64,000 nt of DNA from Martinezella tropici (GCF_003287875.1 NZ_QMKK01000061.1:404074-468073), one strand, 5' to 3'; numbered from the stretch's first letter, positions 33,211 through 42,595 are shown. The notes: a model not told the origin generated them from the letters alone. A program made the numbers and translations.

Positions 33211-34581
33211 TCACGTGTCGTTTATCCAGGATCCGATCGGCAGCGGACGAACAGGCGCCTGCTCGCGCAGACGACCGACCCCGCAAACCGGGATTCCCGC
33301 ACGCTCCGAAATCAATTCGGCGCCGGTGAGCTGACAAAACCGTCCCTGGCATCGTCCCATACCCACGCGCACCATTGACTTCACCCGGTTTGCCTCACCT
33401 CCGGCATAGTCGACGCTCTCACGCAGATTGCCGGCGCTGATGCCTTCGCAGCGGCAGACTATCGTTTCATCGGGAATGGATCGGACCATGCCGGCGGGCC
33501 AGGGAAAGGCGCGGGCGATGGCGCGAGCAAAGCGGTCGTAGCGGGCAAGCCGCCGGAGATCCCGTGCCGGATTTGGATAGGGCAATCCCATATCGGCAAG
33601 ACAGGCGCTCGCGGCAAGCCGCCCTGCAACTTCCGCGCCATCGGCGCCAAGGATACGCAAGCCGTCACCGGCAAGATAGACGCCATCTGCAGATCGGCCC
33701 ATCCGATCCGCCTGCGGCAGCCATTGGGCCCAGCCCGGATCGTAATCGAAACTGCATTGGGCTAGGCCTGCAAGCTGCGTTTCGGCTCTCAGGTGCCAGC
33801 CAATGCCGACCGCATCGCATTCGATATGATGGTCGCACCCGCCGGCATCCCGCCAACGAACGGCCACCGGGCCGCCTTCGTCGCTGACGATATCCGTCAG
33901 CGACACCCCTGCGCGATATAGGCGGCCGAGTTTCATCCGCATCGTAAGGCCCCGCAGGACCAAGACTGGCCTTTCCATCATGCCCGGAAGCGCAAGGATC
34001 TGGTTTCGAACAGAAGAGGTATCGAGAACGGCCGCAACATTTGCCCCGGCCTTCAAAAGCTGGAACGCAACGAGGGTCAGCAGCGGCCCGGAGCCCGCTA
34101 GAACAATCCTTCGCCCCATGGCGACGCCTTGTGCCTTCAGCGCGATCTGCATTGCACCGAGACTATAGACGCCGGGAGCTTGCCAGCCCGGCAGCGGCAC
34201 CAGCCGGTCGGTCGCGCCGGTCGCGAGTATCAGCCTGTTATAGGCGAATTCCCGGCGACCGGCTGGAGTCAGCACCTGCAATAGATTGGCGGCGAGCGCC
34301 ATCGCTGAACTTTGAGCATAATATTCGACCTCGCCGCGCGCCACCATGCGATCGAAGAGAGAGTGAAGGGCAAGGGCTTTGCCGGCTTCCGATCCATAGA
34401 GCTGCTGGGCTGACCGCGTAAAGCTCTCCGGGGGGCGGCGATATATCTGGCCGCCAGCCCTCATCCCCTCATCGATGACGATGGGCCGGATACCAGCGGC
34501 CACCAGAAGCTCGGCTGCACGGATGCCGGCCGGACCAGCGCCGACAATCACGGTTGCCTTTCGGTCATTCGCTGTCGTCAT
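33211..34581 (-). CDS. Opine oxidase/HcnB-like FAD subunit (alpha)
   Basis: A 456-residue FAD/NAD(P)-binding oxidoreductase with VIVGAGPAGIRAAE at the N-terminus. A C-terminal cysteine region (CRCEG ... GRCQGRFC) is typical of BFD-type [2Fe-2S] binding in HcnB, opine oxidase subunit A and related dye-linked dehydrogenases. The ATG at 34581 overlaps the stop of the [2Fe-2S] gene (ATGA). In the family this subunit works with a small ferredoxin-like subunit and a DadA-like beta subunit. Both partners are present (34578-34901 and 39187-40302). Confidence 0.9.
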   Translation of the reverse strand: MTTANDRKATVIVGAGPAGIRAAELLVAAGIRPIVIDEGMRAGGQIYRRPPESFTRSAQQLYGSEAGKALALHSLFDRMVARGEVEYYAQSSAMALAANLLQVLTPAGRREFAYNRLILATGATDRLVPLPGWQAPGVYSLGAMQIALKAQGVAMGRRIVLAGSGPLLTLVAFQLLKAGANVAAVLDTSSVRNQILALPGMMERPVLVLRGLTMRMKLGRLYRAGVSLTDIVSDEGGPVAVRWRDAGGCDHHIECDAVGIGWHLRAETQLAGLAQCSFDYDPGWAQWLPQADRMGRSADGVYLAGDGLRILGADGAEVAGRLAASACLADMGLPYPNPARDLRRLARYDRFARAIARAFPWPAGMVRSIPDETIVCRCEGISAGNLRESVDYAGGEANRVKSMVRVGMGRCQGRFCQLTGAELISERAGIPVCGVGRLREQAPVRPLPIGSWINDT

Positions 34582-34901
34582 GGCCAATCTCCCGACGCTT
34601 GGGTCAGCAGGGACATACCGTTGCCGACGAGGGTCGAGCAGGCGCGCAAGCGGGTTCCATCCTGCTGCCAGACCCAGCAGTCCTGGCAGGCGCCCATCAG
34701 GCAGAAGCCTGCCCGCCCTTCCGGCCCGAATTCGGATTGCCGAAGAGTGGGAGAAAATATCAGCATGGCCGTCAGCACCGTGTCACCCACGCAGGCTTCC
34801 CGCTCAATGCCGTCGAGCAGGAAGCGGACGGGTGTACGGCCCTGTTCGGCGAGGCGGACAATGCGCCCCGTTTCTCCAGGCGGACGCGCACCCTTGCTCA
34901 T
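34578..34901 (-). CDS. [2Fe-2S] subunit of opine-oxidase-type dehydrogenase (HcnA/OoxA-like gamma)
   Basis: A 107-residue ferredoxin-like protein of the Fer2_4 type with cluster cysteines in GFCLMGACQDCW and RLRACST. It is the small electron-transfer subunit accompanying HcnB/OoxA-type flavoproteins. It overlaps hyuB upstream (ATGA) and the alpha-subunit gene downstream, so the order hyuA-hyuB-gamma-alpha is one operon. Its length is normal for the family (about 100 residues). Confidence 0.9.
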   Translation of the reverse strand: MSKGARPPGETGRIVRLAEQGRTPVRFLLDGIEREACVGDTVLTAMLIFSPTLRQSEFGPEGRAGFCLMGACQDCWVWQQDGTRLRACSTLVGNGMSLLTQASGDWP

Positions 34902-36886
34902 TCGGCCGCCTCTTTGATTTGAACACGAACCTCCGGCATTTCCGGGAACCGAGCGCGAACATCGGCAAAAGCCGCGGCAACGCCGTCATGTCCCGCACGT
35001 TCCTTCATTCGGCGGAAAATCTCCGTCTTGGTGAAGAAGCGCCAATGGATGGGAAGACAGGCAAGAATATCGGTGAGCAGGTTGTAGGCTGCGGGTGTCC
35101 ACTGCGCCTCGTAGCCGTCTCGCTCCGCGCCATAATGGAAATGGGCGGTTGGACTTGTGCGCGATACCCTGAGACGGGACGTTTCGGCTTCGTCCACCTT
35201 GCCGTCGCGAATGACCACGCCATAATCCCGCTCGGCCGCTTCCAAGGAAACATAGCCGCGCTCCACATCCCGCAGCACGCGCCAGTCTTCGCGCTCAAGT
35301 GGATTTCCGCGGCCGCCGCCCCCGGCCGAACGGATCTCGAGCACATCTCCCGGCTGCAGGACAGCAGTATCGATGTTGCCGAGGCGACGAAAGTCCTCGC
35401 GCCCGGGGTTCAATACCATATCGGAGAGCCCTGCCGCCCTGCCGCCGAGCAGCCCCCAGGGGCGGAAGAAGCTGCGGTCACGGTTGCGGGCTGTGATCCG
35501 GCTCCCGGGCGCGAACACGCGGAACGCCATCTCGGTCGCGAGACCTCCACGCCAGCGGCCGGCACCGCCGCTGTCTTTGGCAAGCCCATATTTGACGAAC
35601 TCGATTGGTACTTCGGTTTCCGTGATTTCGATCGGCGTATTCTTCAGATAGGCAGCATCGGCGCCCGAACCGTTGGTGCCGTCGCGATGCGGCATCCCGC
35701 CGCCGCCGCCAACCACCGGATTGACGGCGGCGATCACGCTGCGGCCCGTCCGTTCGTCCGTGGTCATGACATTGACGATGCAATTGTTGCCGGCCGGTGC
35801 GGCAGGCAGCAATTCGGGAACCGCCTGGCAGAAGGCGCCGAAGATCACGGACCGCAAGCGCGCGCAGGTGAGCGAACGCATGCCGACAGCCGCTGGCGAT
35901 ACCGGATTGAGAACGCTCCCCTGCGGCGCGATGCAGGTAAAGGGACGGGTCAGGCCCGTGTTGAGCAGGATCTTGGGGTTCAGCGTGTAGAGAATATAAT
36001 AGACGCCGACCAGCAGCATGGTGTGGCGCGGATCGCCGCCAGAGGGAACGTTGAGCGACGAGCCGAGCTGCGGATCGGATCCGGTGAAATCGAGGATCGC
36101 CTCGTCGCCCCTGATCGTCAGCGTCAGCTTCAGGCGGCAAGGATTGGCCTCGACGGAATCCTCGTCGGCATAATCGACGAACTCCCAAGTGCCATCTGGC
36201 ATTGCCCGCAGGAGATCGCGCGCCTGCGCTTCGGCGTGATCGAGAAGCACGTCTGCGCCTTCGAGAAATGCCTGCTTGCCGAATTTCTCGACCATGGCCA
36301 GGATCTTGCGCTCACCGGTGTTGAGCGCCCCGACGAGCGCCTTGATATCGCCGATATTGAGGTCTGGTTTGCGGACATTCGTGGTCATGATTTTCAAGAT
36401 GTCTTCGTCGAAGACACCTTCATTGACGAGCTTCATCGGTGGAAAGCGAATGCCTTCCTGATGAATCTCCGTCAACGCGCGCGACAAGGAGGCCGGCACG
36501 GCACCGCCCATATCGGTGTTGTGGATATGCCCGCCGGTCCAGGCGATGATTTCGCCGTCATAGAAAACCGGCTTCCAGAGATGCGTGTCCGGCGCATGCG
36601 TGGCCACGAAGCAGGAATAGGGATCGTTGGTAAAGGCAACGTCGCCCGGCTTGTAGTCCCCGATCATTTCGATGGCTCGGGTATAGGTAAGCCCGGGATA
36701 CCATGTCGCGCCGAGGCCCATCGGAACGCCGAAGGTTTCGCCCTTGCGATTGATGAGCATAACGGTGAAATCCTCCGTCTCCTTGACGAAGGCTGAATGG
36801 GCCGTCCGCTGCAGCGTATAGGCCATGTTTTCGGCGGCAGCCCTGGTATGGTTGGCAAACACTTGAAGGTTCGAACGGTCGAACAT
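34898..36886 (-). CDS. hyuB: Hydantoinase B / oxoprolinase family protein
   Basis: A 662-residue HyuB-family protein. It begins with FANHTRAAAENMAYTLQRTAHS and contains GHIHNTDMGGAVPASLS and the glycine-rich C-terminal GGGGRGNPLEREDWRV. With HyuA it forms ATP-dependent N-methylhydantoinase, 5-oxoprolinase-like or acetone carboxylase-like enzymes. It is slightly longer than common HyuB (about 520-600) through a C-terminal helical extension of about 60-80 residues. GGAG supports the ATG at 36886. It lies 6 bp after hyuA. Confidence 0.92.
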   Translation of the reverse strand: MFDRSNLQVFANHTRAAAENMAYTLQRTAHSAFVKETEDFTVMLINRKGETFGVPMGLGATWYPGLTYTRAIEMIGDYKPGDVAFTNDPYSCFVATHAPDTHLWKPVFYDGEIIAWTGGHIHNTDMGGAVPASLSRALTEIHQEGIRFPPMKLVNEGVFDEDILKIMTTNVRKPDLNIGDIKALVGALNTGERKILAMVEKFGKQAFLEGADVLLDHAEAQARDLLRAMPDGTWEFVDYADEDSVEANPCRLKLTLTIRGDEAILDFTGSDPQLGSSLNVPSGGDPRHTMLLVGVYYILYTLNPKILLNTGLTRPFTCIAPQGSVLNPVSPAAVGMRSLTCARLRSVIFGAFCQAVPELLPAAPAGNNCIVNVMTTDERTGRSVIAAVNPVVGGGGGMPHRDGTNGSGADAAYLKNTPIEITETEVPIEFVKYGLAKDSGGAGRWRGGLATEMAFRVFAPGSRITARNRDRSFFRPWGLLGGRAAGLSDMVLNPGREDFRRLGNIDTAVLQPGDVLEIRSAGGGGRGNPLEREDWRVLRDVERGYVSLEAAERDYGVVIRDGKVDEAETSRLRVSRTSPTAHFHYGAERDGYEAQWTPAAYNLLTDILACLPIHWRFFTKTEIFRRMKERAGHDGVAAAFADVRARFPEMPEVRVQIKEAAE

Positions 36887-36892
36887 GGGCCA

Positions 36893-38974
36893 CTACTCCG
36901 AAAAGGTGAGATGAAGGTTCTGGTGGCGATCGATCGTCACCTGCGTGCCGGCGGGAATGGCGAAGGTCGTATCGTCCTGGGCCACGACGGCAGGGCCGCT
37001 GAACCGGCCGCCTGGACGCAGCTGGTCCCGCCGGTATAGTCCGATCCATTCGAACGCCTTGCCGGTATAGACCGGTATTTCGCGCTCCGGTTCGGCCATC
37101 CCGGCAATCTCTTCGAGACCGACGGTCGTTTGCAGCGCCGGTCCGGCGCCGATCGCAGACAGACGGAGATTGACGATCTCGATCCTGCCGTCGGGATCGG
37201 CAAAATCATAGAGACGGGCGTGCATGGCATGGAACGCCTCTTCCATTGCGGCGAGATCGCCGTCCTCTACCCAGGCCGGCCGCAGCGGAACCTCGATTTC
37301 AAAGCTTTGGCCGACATAGCGCATGTCGGCGGAAATCCGCAGTTCGGCAGGCCCCTTATGGCCTTGCTTGATGAGCCAGCTTCGCCCTTCATCCGACAGC
37401 ACCTCCGAAGAACTGCGCAGCAACGGCAGGGCTTCCGGCGACAGATGCGTGAAGACGGTCTTGATAAAGTCGCCGCGCAGATCTGCGACCAGACCGCCGA
37501 GCGCCGAAACCACGCCCGGACGCGGCGGCCCGATGACCTTCGCCATGCGGAATTCACGAGCCAGGAACGCGCCCAGCATGGGGCCACCGCCACCGAACGG
37601 CATGAGGGTAAACTCCCGCAAGTCGACCCCGGCCCGCGACGCCAGCTTTTCCACTTCGACGAACATTTCAGAGATGGCGATGTCGAGAATGGCCTGGGAC
37701 GCCTCTTCAACCGAGCGCCCGATACGCTCGGCAAGCGTTGAGACGGCCGCGCGCGCCAGCCCGACATCGATGCGCAACTGACCATAGGCCATCTCGCTGT
37801 GCCCCAGCCAGCCGCAGGCCGCCATGGCATCGGTCACGGTCGCTTGCGTGCCGCCCCGGCCATAACAGGCGGGACCGGGTGTGGAGCCGGCTGATTCAGG
37901 CCCTACCCGCAAGATGCCATGGGCGTCCACGCTGGCAACGGAACCACCGCCGATGCCGATGGAACTGACGGAGACCGAGGGAATGTGAAGCGGAAACTCG
38001 CCGATCAGCTCGCCCGTCCCGAATTGCGGCTCGCCGTCGATGATCAACGCGAAGTCTGCCGAGGTGCCGCCGATATCGAGGGTAAGAACATGTTTCTCGC
38101 CGGCAAGGCGCGCCAGCCAGGCGGCGCCGATCACGCCCGAGGCCGTGCCGGAAAGCAGCATCTGGACGCAGGAACGCTTTCCTTCGGCCGCGTTCATCAC
38201 GCCGCCATTCGATTTCGTCAACAGGGCCGGCGCCTTCACTCCGCGCGATGCGAGCTTGTCTTCGAGAGCCGTCAGGTAGCCCGAAACCCTCGGATGGACG
38301 TAGCCATTGAGGATCGCGGTCGTCGTCCGCTCGTATTCGCGAATGACGGGCCACACCTCCGAGGATGTGAAGACGAAGAGATCGGGTGCGAGCTTTTCGA
38401 TTTCGTTCTTGACCGCGGTTTCCTGGGCATCGTCGCGCCAGGCATGCAGAAAGGATATGATGATGCCCGCTGCGCCCTTGGCCTTTGCCGCTGCGACCGC
38501 GGTGGCAACCACCTTCATATCCGGCGCTTGTGCTTCGCTGCCATCGGCCCGCAAGCGAGCGGGGATGCCGAAGATCATGTCCCGTGCGATCAGCTGTTCC
38601 GGCCGCGAGCAGAAGAGAGAATAGACGTCAGGCATTCTCAGCCGAGCGAGCTCGATGACATCTTCAAAACCGGCATTCGTCAAGAGCGCAAGCGATACGC
38701 CGCGTCTCTGAATGACGGTGTTGATACCGACCGTGGTGCCGTGAACGAAGCGACTGATCGCCTCCGGCGCCAATCCCTCGCGCTCGGCAAGCAACGAAAG
38801 CCCGGTCATCAATTCCGCACCCGGATCATCGGGTGTGGTCAGCACTTTCAGCGAAGCAATGCGGCCGGAGCGGCTTTCCAGGGCGCAGAAATCGATGAAG
38901 GTGCCACCGATATCGACACCGATCTTCCAGTCCTGCTGCGAAGCCTCTGCTGCTTGCCTTGCCGCATCCGTCAT
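36893..38974 (-). CDS. hyuA: Hydantoinase A / oxoprolinase family protein
   Basis: A 693-residue HyuA-family protein with actin-like ATPase motifs: DIGGTFIDFCALE near the N-terminus and DIGGTSADFALI in the middle. It binds ATP to activate a cyclic amide (hydantoin, 5-oxoproline) or a ketone, with HyuB as partner. The ATG at 38974 is preceded by AAAGGAAAGGA; the longer frame is not supported. It opens the leftward operon hyuA-hyuB-gamma-alpha and diverges from the DadA-like gene at 39187. Confidence 0.93.
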   Translation of the reverse strand: MTDAARQAAEASQQDWKIGVDIGGTFIDFCALESRSGRIASLKVLTTPDDPGAELMTGLSLLAEREGLAPEAISRFVHGTTVGINTVIQRRGVSLALLTNAGFEDVIELARLRMPDVYSLFCSRPEQLIARDMIFGIPARLRADGSEAQAPDMKVVATAVAAAKAKGAAGIIISFLHAWRDDAQETAVKNEIEKLAPDLFVFTSSEVWPVIREYERTTTAILNGYVHPRVSGYLTALEDKLASRGVKAPALLTKSNGGVMNAAEGKRSCVQMLLSGTASGVIGAAWLARLAGEKHVLTLDIGGTSADFALIIDGEPQFGTGELIGEFPLHIPSVSVSSIGIGGGSVASVDAHGILRVGPESAGSTPGPACYGRGGTQATVTDAMAACGWLGHSEMAYGQLRIDVGLARAAVSTLAERIGRSVEEASQAILDIAISEMFVEVEKLASRAGVDLREFTLMPFGGGGPMLGAFLAREFRMAKVIGPPRPGVVSALGGLVADLRGDFIKTVFTHLSPEALPLLRSSSEVLSDEGRSWLIKQGHKGPAELRISADMRYVGQSFEIEVPLRPAWVEDGDLAAMEEAFHAMHARLYDFADPDGRIEIVNLRLSAIGAGPALQTTVGLEEIAGMAEPEREIPVYTGKAFEWIGLYRRDQLRPGGRFSGPAVVAQDDTTFAIPAGTQVTIDRHQNLHLTFSE

Positions 38975-39051
38975 GTCCGTTCCTTTCCTTTGCCTGTGAC
39001 GAAACTGGCATGGACGGATCGGCAAGGTCCAAGAGCGAAAATGCTAGAGGT

Positions 39052-39068
39052 CATAAGCCGGACTTATG
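39052..39068 (+). promoter_or_regulatory. Candidate LysR box 1 (CATAAG-N5-CTTATG)
   Basis: Perfect 6-bp inverted repeat CATAAGCCGGACTTATG containing the T-N11-A pattern of LysR sites. It lies in the 212-bp region between hyuA and the DadA-like gene. Confidence 0.55.
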
Positions 39069-39088
39069 CTCTGACGATCGGCAAAACC

Positions 39089-39105
39089 CATAGGTCGGAC
39101 TTATA
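39089..39105 (+). promoter_or_regulatory. Candidate LysR box 2 (imperfect copy)
   Basis: CATAGGTCGGACTTATA, 14 of 17 identical to box 1 and 37 bp away centre to centre (about 3.5 helical turns). Strong plus weak tandem boxes are usual for LysR recognition and activation sites. Confidence 0.5.
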
Positions 39106-39186
39106 GGCGTAGCGTGATCCCGACTTTGACAGCGGCAAGCTGGCTCGGACAAGGTGGAGGTTGTTTTCAGCCTCTGGAGATCCTCG

Positions 39187-40302
39187 ATGGACGCTATCGT
39201 GCTGGGCGGCGGGCTCATGGGGGCCGCCTCTGCCTTTTTTCTCGCCCGGCGCGGCGTCCGCGTGACGCTGATCGAACGCAACCGGGTCGGGAGCGGCGCC
39301 ACGGTGGCGTCATTCGGCAATATCAGGCGAAGCGGCCGGTATATTCCGCAATTGCCGCTTGCCCACCGCTCGCTCGCTCTGTGGCGACAGGCCGAGGCGA
39401 TGCTCGGCCGCGACGTCGAATTCCGCGCGACGGGCCACCTGCGGCTGGTATTCAGCCAGGAAGGACTAGTGGCGATGCGATCCTTCATCAAGGATGCCCG
39501 GCCATGGGGACTGGAACTGGAGGAGTTGACCGCAAAGGAAGTACGGTCGCGCTTTCCTGGTCTTGGTCCTGAGGCGATCGCCGCATCCTTTTCGCCCAAC
39601 GATGGAAGCGGCAATCCGCGTCTGATCGCACCCGCCTTTGCGAGTGCTGCCCGAAAGCTAGGCGCCAATATCATCGAAAATGTCGGCATCGGGGCCATCA
39701 GAAAACGTGCCTATGGATTTCAGGTCGAGACGTCGAAGGGCTCGCATGAAGCCTCGATGTTGCTGAACACGACGGGTGCCTGGGGTGCGCGCGTCGCGAG
39801 CCTGTTCGGAGAGAGGGTTCCGATCGTTGCCAAAGGCCCGCAAATGGGAGTGACCGAACCTCTCCCCCATCGCATTCTCCCGGTCGTCGGCGTCTGGGCG
39901 CATGATCACGGCGGTGGCTACCTGCGGCAGGTGGAACGAGGCAACATCGTCTTTGGTGGCGGCGCCGAGCGCACCGACGTTTCACTCGATACCGGCTACG
40001 CCAGGGCGGACCCGGCGCGCTTGCCGGGCCAGCTTCGCTCGCTGCTGCCGATCTTGCCGGCGCTGAAACAGGTTGCCGTGATACGCACCTGGTCGGGTTG
40101 CGAGGGCTATGTCGAGGACGGTCTTCCGGTGATGGGGCCGTCGTCTTCGACGACTGGACTCTTCCACGCATTCGGTTTTTCCGGCCACGGCTTCCAACTC
40201 GGACCCGGTGTTGGCGACGTCATGGCGGAAGTCATGACGACAGAGAAAACGGATATTCCGCTGCAGGACTTTCTCATCCAACGCTTCGCCAAGTGGAATT
40301 GA
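39187..40302 (+). CDS. FAD-dependent oxidoreductase, DadA/opine oxidase beta-subunit-like
   Basis: A 371-residue DAO-family flavoprotein with an N-terminal AIVLGGGLMGAASAFFLARRG motif at about residues 3-23 and GFSGHGFQLGPGVGD near the C-terminus. Its compact length matches beta subunits of heterotrimeric opine oxidases and proline/glycine-type dehydrogenases. The alpha and gamma subunits are encoded on the other side of the shared promoter. The ATG at 39187 is preceded by TGGAGAT. It probably oxidises a secondary-amine or imino substrate related to what HyuA/HyuB open. Confidence 0.88.
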   Translation: MDAIVLGGGLMGAASAFFLARRGVRVTLIERNRVGSGATVASFGNIRRSGRYIPQLPLAHRSLALWRQAEAMLGRDVEFRATGHLRLVFSQEGLVAMRSFIKDARPWGLELEELTAKEVRSRFPGLGPEAIAASFSPNDGSGNPRLIAPAFASAARKLGANIIENVGIGAIRKRAYGFQVETSKGSHEASMLLNTTGAWGARVASLFGERVPIVAKGPQMGVTEPLPHRILPVVGVWAHDHGGGYLRQVERGNIVFGGGAERTDVSLDTGYARADPARLPGQLRSLLPILPALKQVAVIRTWSGCEGYVEDGLPVMGPSSSTTGLFHAFGFSGHGFQLGPGVGDVMAEVMTTEKTDIPLQDFLIQRFAKWN

Positions 40303-40404
40303 CTACCAAGCCGACGCAGTTGACCGTTATTCCCACCGCAGGGGCGAGCCATCTTCGACTATCGACGCTCGGATTTCGAGGCTCGTCAGGTTCTTCCAAG
40401 GTGA

Positions 40405-40444
40405 AAGCTCCCTGCACCGACCTTCCGGCTGCCGCAGGGAGCTT
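40405..40444. terminator. Hairpin between convergent genes
   Basis: AAGCTCCCTGC (40405-40415) and GCAGGGAGCTT (40434-40444) form a perfect 11-bp stem with an 18-base loop. It lies between the convergent DadA-like and alpha/beta hydrolase genes, so it probably ends transcription, although neither side has a long T-run. Confidence 0.6.
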
Positions 40445-40452
40445 ATCGTTCA

Positions 40453-41424
40453 TTACTTCGCGATCTTCTGGTCGAGGAAGTTGCGGATCAACGGCGCCAT
40501 CTCATCCAGCTTGTCTTCAAGTGCGAAATGTCCGGTGTCGAGCATGTGAATTTCGGCCTCGGGAAGATCGCGAAGATAAGGATGCGCACCTTCTTCCGGG
40601 AAGATCTGGTCGTTCTTGCCCCAGACGATAAGGGTCGGCGGCTTGCGTTCGCGGAAGAATGCCTGGAATTGCGGATAGAGGGGCAGATTGGTGCGATAGT
40701 CGTAAAACAGGTCGAGCTGGATATCCTTGTTGCCCGGCCGGTCGAGCAGCGCCTGGTCGTGAACCCAATTGTCGGGGCTGATCCGCGTCAGATCTTTGAC
40801 ACCATCGGTATACTGGAATTTGGTCGTTTCCGGTGCAACGAGAACAGAAAGCGCTTCCCGGTCCTTCTTGGCCCCCGACTTCCAGTAGGTGCGGATCGGG
40901 TTCCAGAAATCGCGAATGCCTTCGTCATATGCGTTGCCGTTCTGGACAATCAGTCCGGTGACGCGATCCGGATGCTTGAGCGCCAGCCGGTAGCCGACCG
41001 GTGCGCCGTAATCCATGACATACATCGAATACTTGGCGGCACCGAGCTTGGTCAGCAACGTATCAACGATATCGGCATAGTGTCCGAACGAATATTCGAA
41101 CTTCGTGTGATCGGGTGCGTCGCTCTGACCGAAGCCCGGATAATCAGGGGCGATGACCCGGTAGCGGTCGGCGAGCAGCGGGATCAGGTTGCGGAACATG
41201 TGAGACGATGTCGGAAAGCCGTGAAGCAGGACGACGACGGGGCCGTCTGCGGGGCCCGCTTCCCGATAGAACACGTTCACGCCATCGATCTTCACAGAGC
41301 GATAGTGGACCGTCGCAGGTACTTGCTGAACGATTGCGGGTGTTTCGGCAAAGGCGATCGTGGCGGAGGCGGGGACGAAGATGCTGGCGGAAGCGAGAAG
41401 CAGGGTGACAAGAGCGCGGGCCAT
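40453..41424 (-). CDS. Exported alpha/beta hydrolase (epoxide hydrolase/dehalogenase-like)
   Basis: A 323-residue protein with a signal peptide (about residues 1-27, ending near AFAET) and an alpha/beta hydrolase core. The oxyanion segment is LLHGFPTSSHMF. The nucleophile elbow reads MDYGAP, so the nucleophile is Asp, as in epoxide hydrolases and haloalkane dehalogenases. The catalytic His is in TGHFALED near the C-terminus. It is therefore a periplasmic hydrolase of epoxide or halide type, or an atypical relative. GAGGAG supports the start. It has its own 280-bp upstream gap after the LysR gene. Confidence 0.88.
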   Translation of the reverse strand: MARALVTLLLASASIFVPASATIAFAETPAIVQQVPATVHYRSVKIDGVNVFYREAGPADGPVVVLLHGFPTSSHMFRNLIPLLADRYRVIAPDYPGFGQSDAPDHTKFEYSFGHYADIVDTLLTKLGAAKYSMYVMDYGAPVGYRLALKHPDRVTGLIVQNGNAYDEGIRDFWNPIRTYWKSGAKKDREALSVLVAPETTKFQYTDGVKDLTRISPDNWVHDQALLDRPGNKDIQLDLFYDYRTNLPLYPQFQAFFRERKPPTLIVWGKNDQIFPEEGAHPYLRDLPEAEIHMLDTGHFALEDKLDEMAPLIRNFLDQKIAK

Positions 41425-41704
41425 GATGTTTCTCCTCAGTGGCGGGTGACAGGCTTATTGCCTGCAGCCAACATCGCTCTTTCACCTAAAGACGTGAATG
41501 TATGTAATTGGAAAGAGATTATTACAGTGAGCGATATGAATTCCAGCCAAGGTAGAAGCATTTCCACCGCCGACAATTACGCAGGCTGACTGTCGAAAAT
41601 TCCTCGACCAGCAGGTCGATGAGCATCCCAACTTGACGCGCGGGATTTTCGCCCGGGCACCTTCGATTGGCGGATCGCTTTCCAACCCCGTTGCCATATA
41701 GGGG

Positions 41705-42595
41705 TCAATTAAGAAGCCTGTTCTCGCGGAGGCTAGCCGAAGCCATATCAACAAATGTCCGGACCTTCGCAGGAGCATGCCGCCCCTCGGGATGCAGTAT
41801 GTGAATGGGCATGGGCGGTTCTTCATACTCGCTGAGTATGATCTGTAACTCTCCCGCCATTAGTGCGGGTCCAATCTGGTAGTGAAGAACTCTTGTGAGG
41901 CCCCATCCCTCTCGTGCTGAATGTATAGCAGCTTCGTTGGTATTGCATCGCAGAACCGGATCAACCGTCACACGCTGATCATCGGCAAACCGCCACTCAG
42001 GCGATGCCCAAGCGGCTGTCGATGCAGCAATGCGATGGTCTTTGAGATCGGCCGGCGATTGCGGGACACCGTAGCGTTCGAAATACTTGGGCGAGCCACA
42101 CATCACGCGGCGAACAGTTCCCACCTTGATAGCGGTAAGGCCTGAATCCGGGAGATGACCAATGCGAATGGCCACGTCGATCCCTTCATCCACGATATTG
42201 ACAGGCCGATCGACGAAAAGCGTTTTTGCCTTCATCGTGGAGTATGTGTCGAGATAGTGCGTCACGATCGGGAGGACGTACATCTGACCAAATAAAACCG
42301 ATGCTGTGAGGTAGAGAGTCCCTGTCGGCGTGGCGTACGAACCGCCGGCCGCCGCCTCTGCCTCTGCTATATCGGCCAGTATCCGCCGACAATCGTCAAA
42401 ATAACGCGCTCCCGCTTCAGTCATCTTCACTGAACGGGTTGTTCGGACGAAAAGACGAGCCCCGATCAGATCTTCCAGAGAAGCGACGGCACGAGTGACA
42501 GCTGGAGCGCTCATAAACATCTGGCGAGCGGTATCTGCGAAACTCTCGGTTTCAGCAACCTTCACAAAAATCCGCATCGCCTGCCAACGGTCCAT
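41705..42595 (-). CDS. LysR-family transcriptional regulator
   Basis: A 296-residue LysR protein of the large MDRWQAMRIFVKVAETESF group, with helix-turn-helix ADTARQMFMSAPAVTRAVAS at about residues 19-38. The ATG at 42595 is preferred over a TTG four codons upstream. It is on the same strand as, and just downstream of, the GST/PNPOx-fusion genes, and upstream of the alpha/beta hydrolase. It probably responds to a toxic or oxidising compound and controls one or both of these units. Confidence 0.92.
   Translation of the reverse strand: MDRWQAMRIFVKVAETESFADTARQMFMSAPAVTRAVASLEDLIGARLFVRTTRSVKMTEAGARYFDDCRRILADIAEAEAAAGGSYATPTGTLYLTASVLFGQMYVLPIVTHYLDTYSTMKAKTLFVDRPVNIVDEGIDVAIRIGHLPDSGLTAIKVGTVRRVMCGSPKYFERYGVPQSPADLKDHRIAASTAAWASPEWRFADDQRVTVDPVLRCNTNEAAIHSAREGWGLTRVLHYQIGPALMAGELQIILSEYEEPPMPIHILHPEGRHAPAKVRTFVDMASASLRENRLLN

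Noticed and set aside
34475..36796. A 773-codon open frame on the plus strand
   Set aside because: It covers hyuB and the [2Fe-2S] gene in antisense; those have clear family motifs and ribosome sites, this frame has neither.
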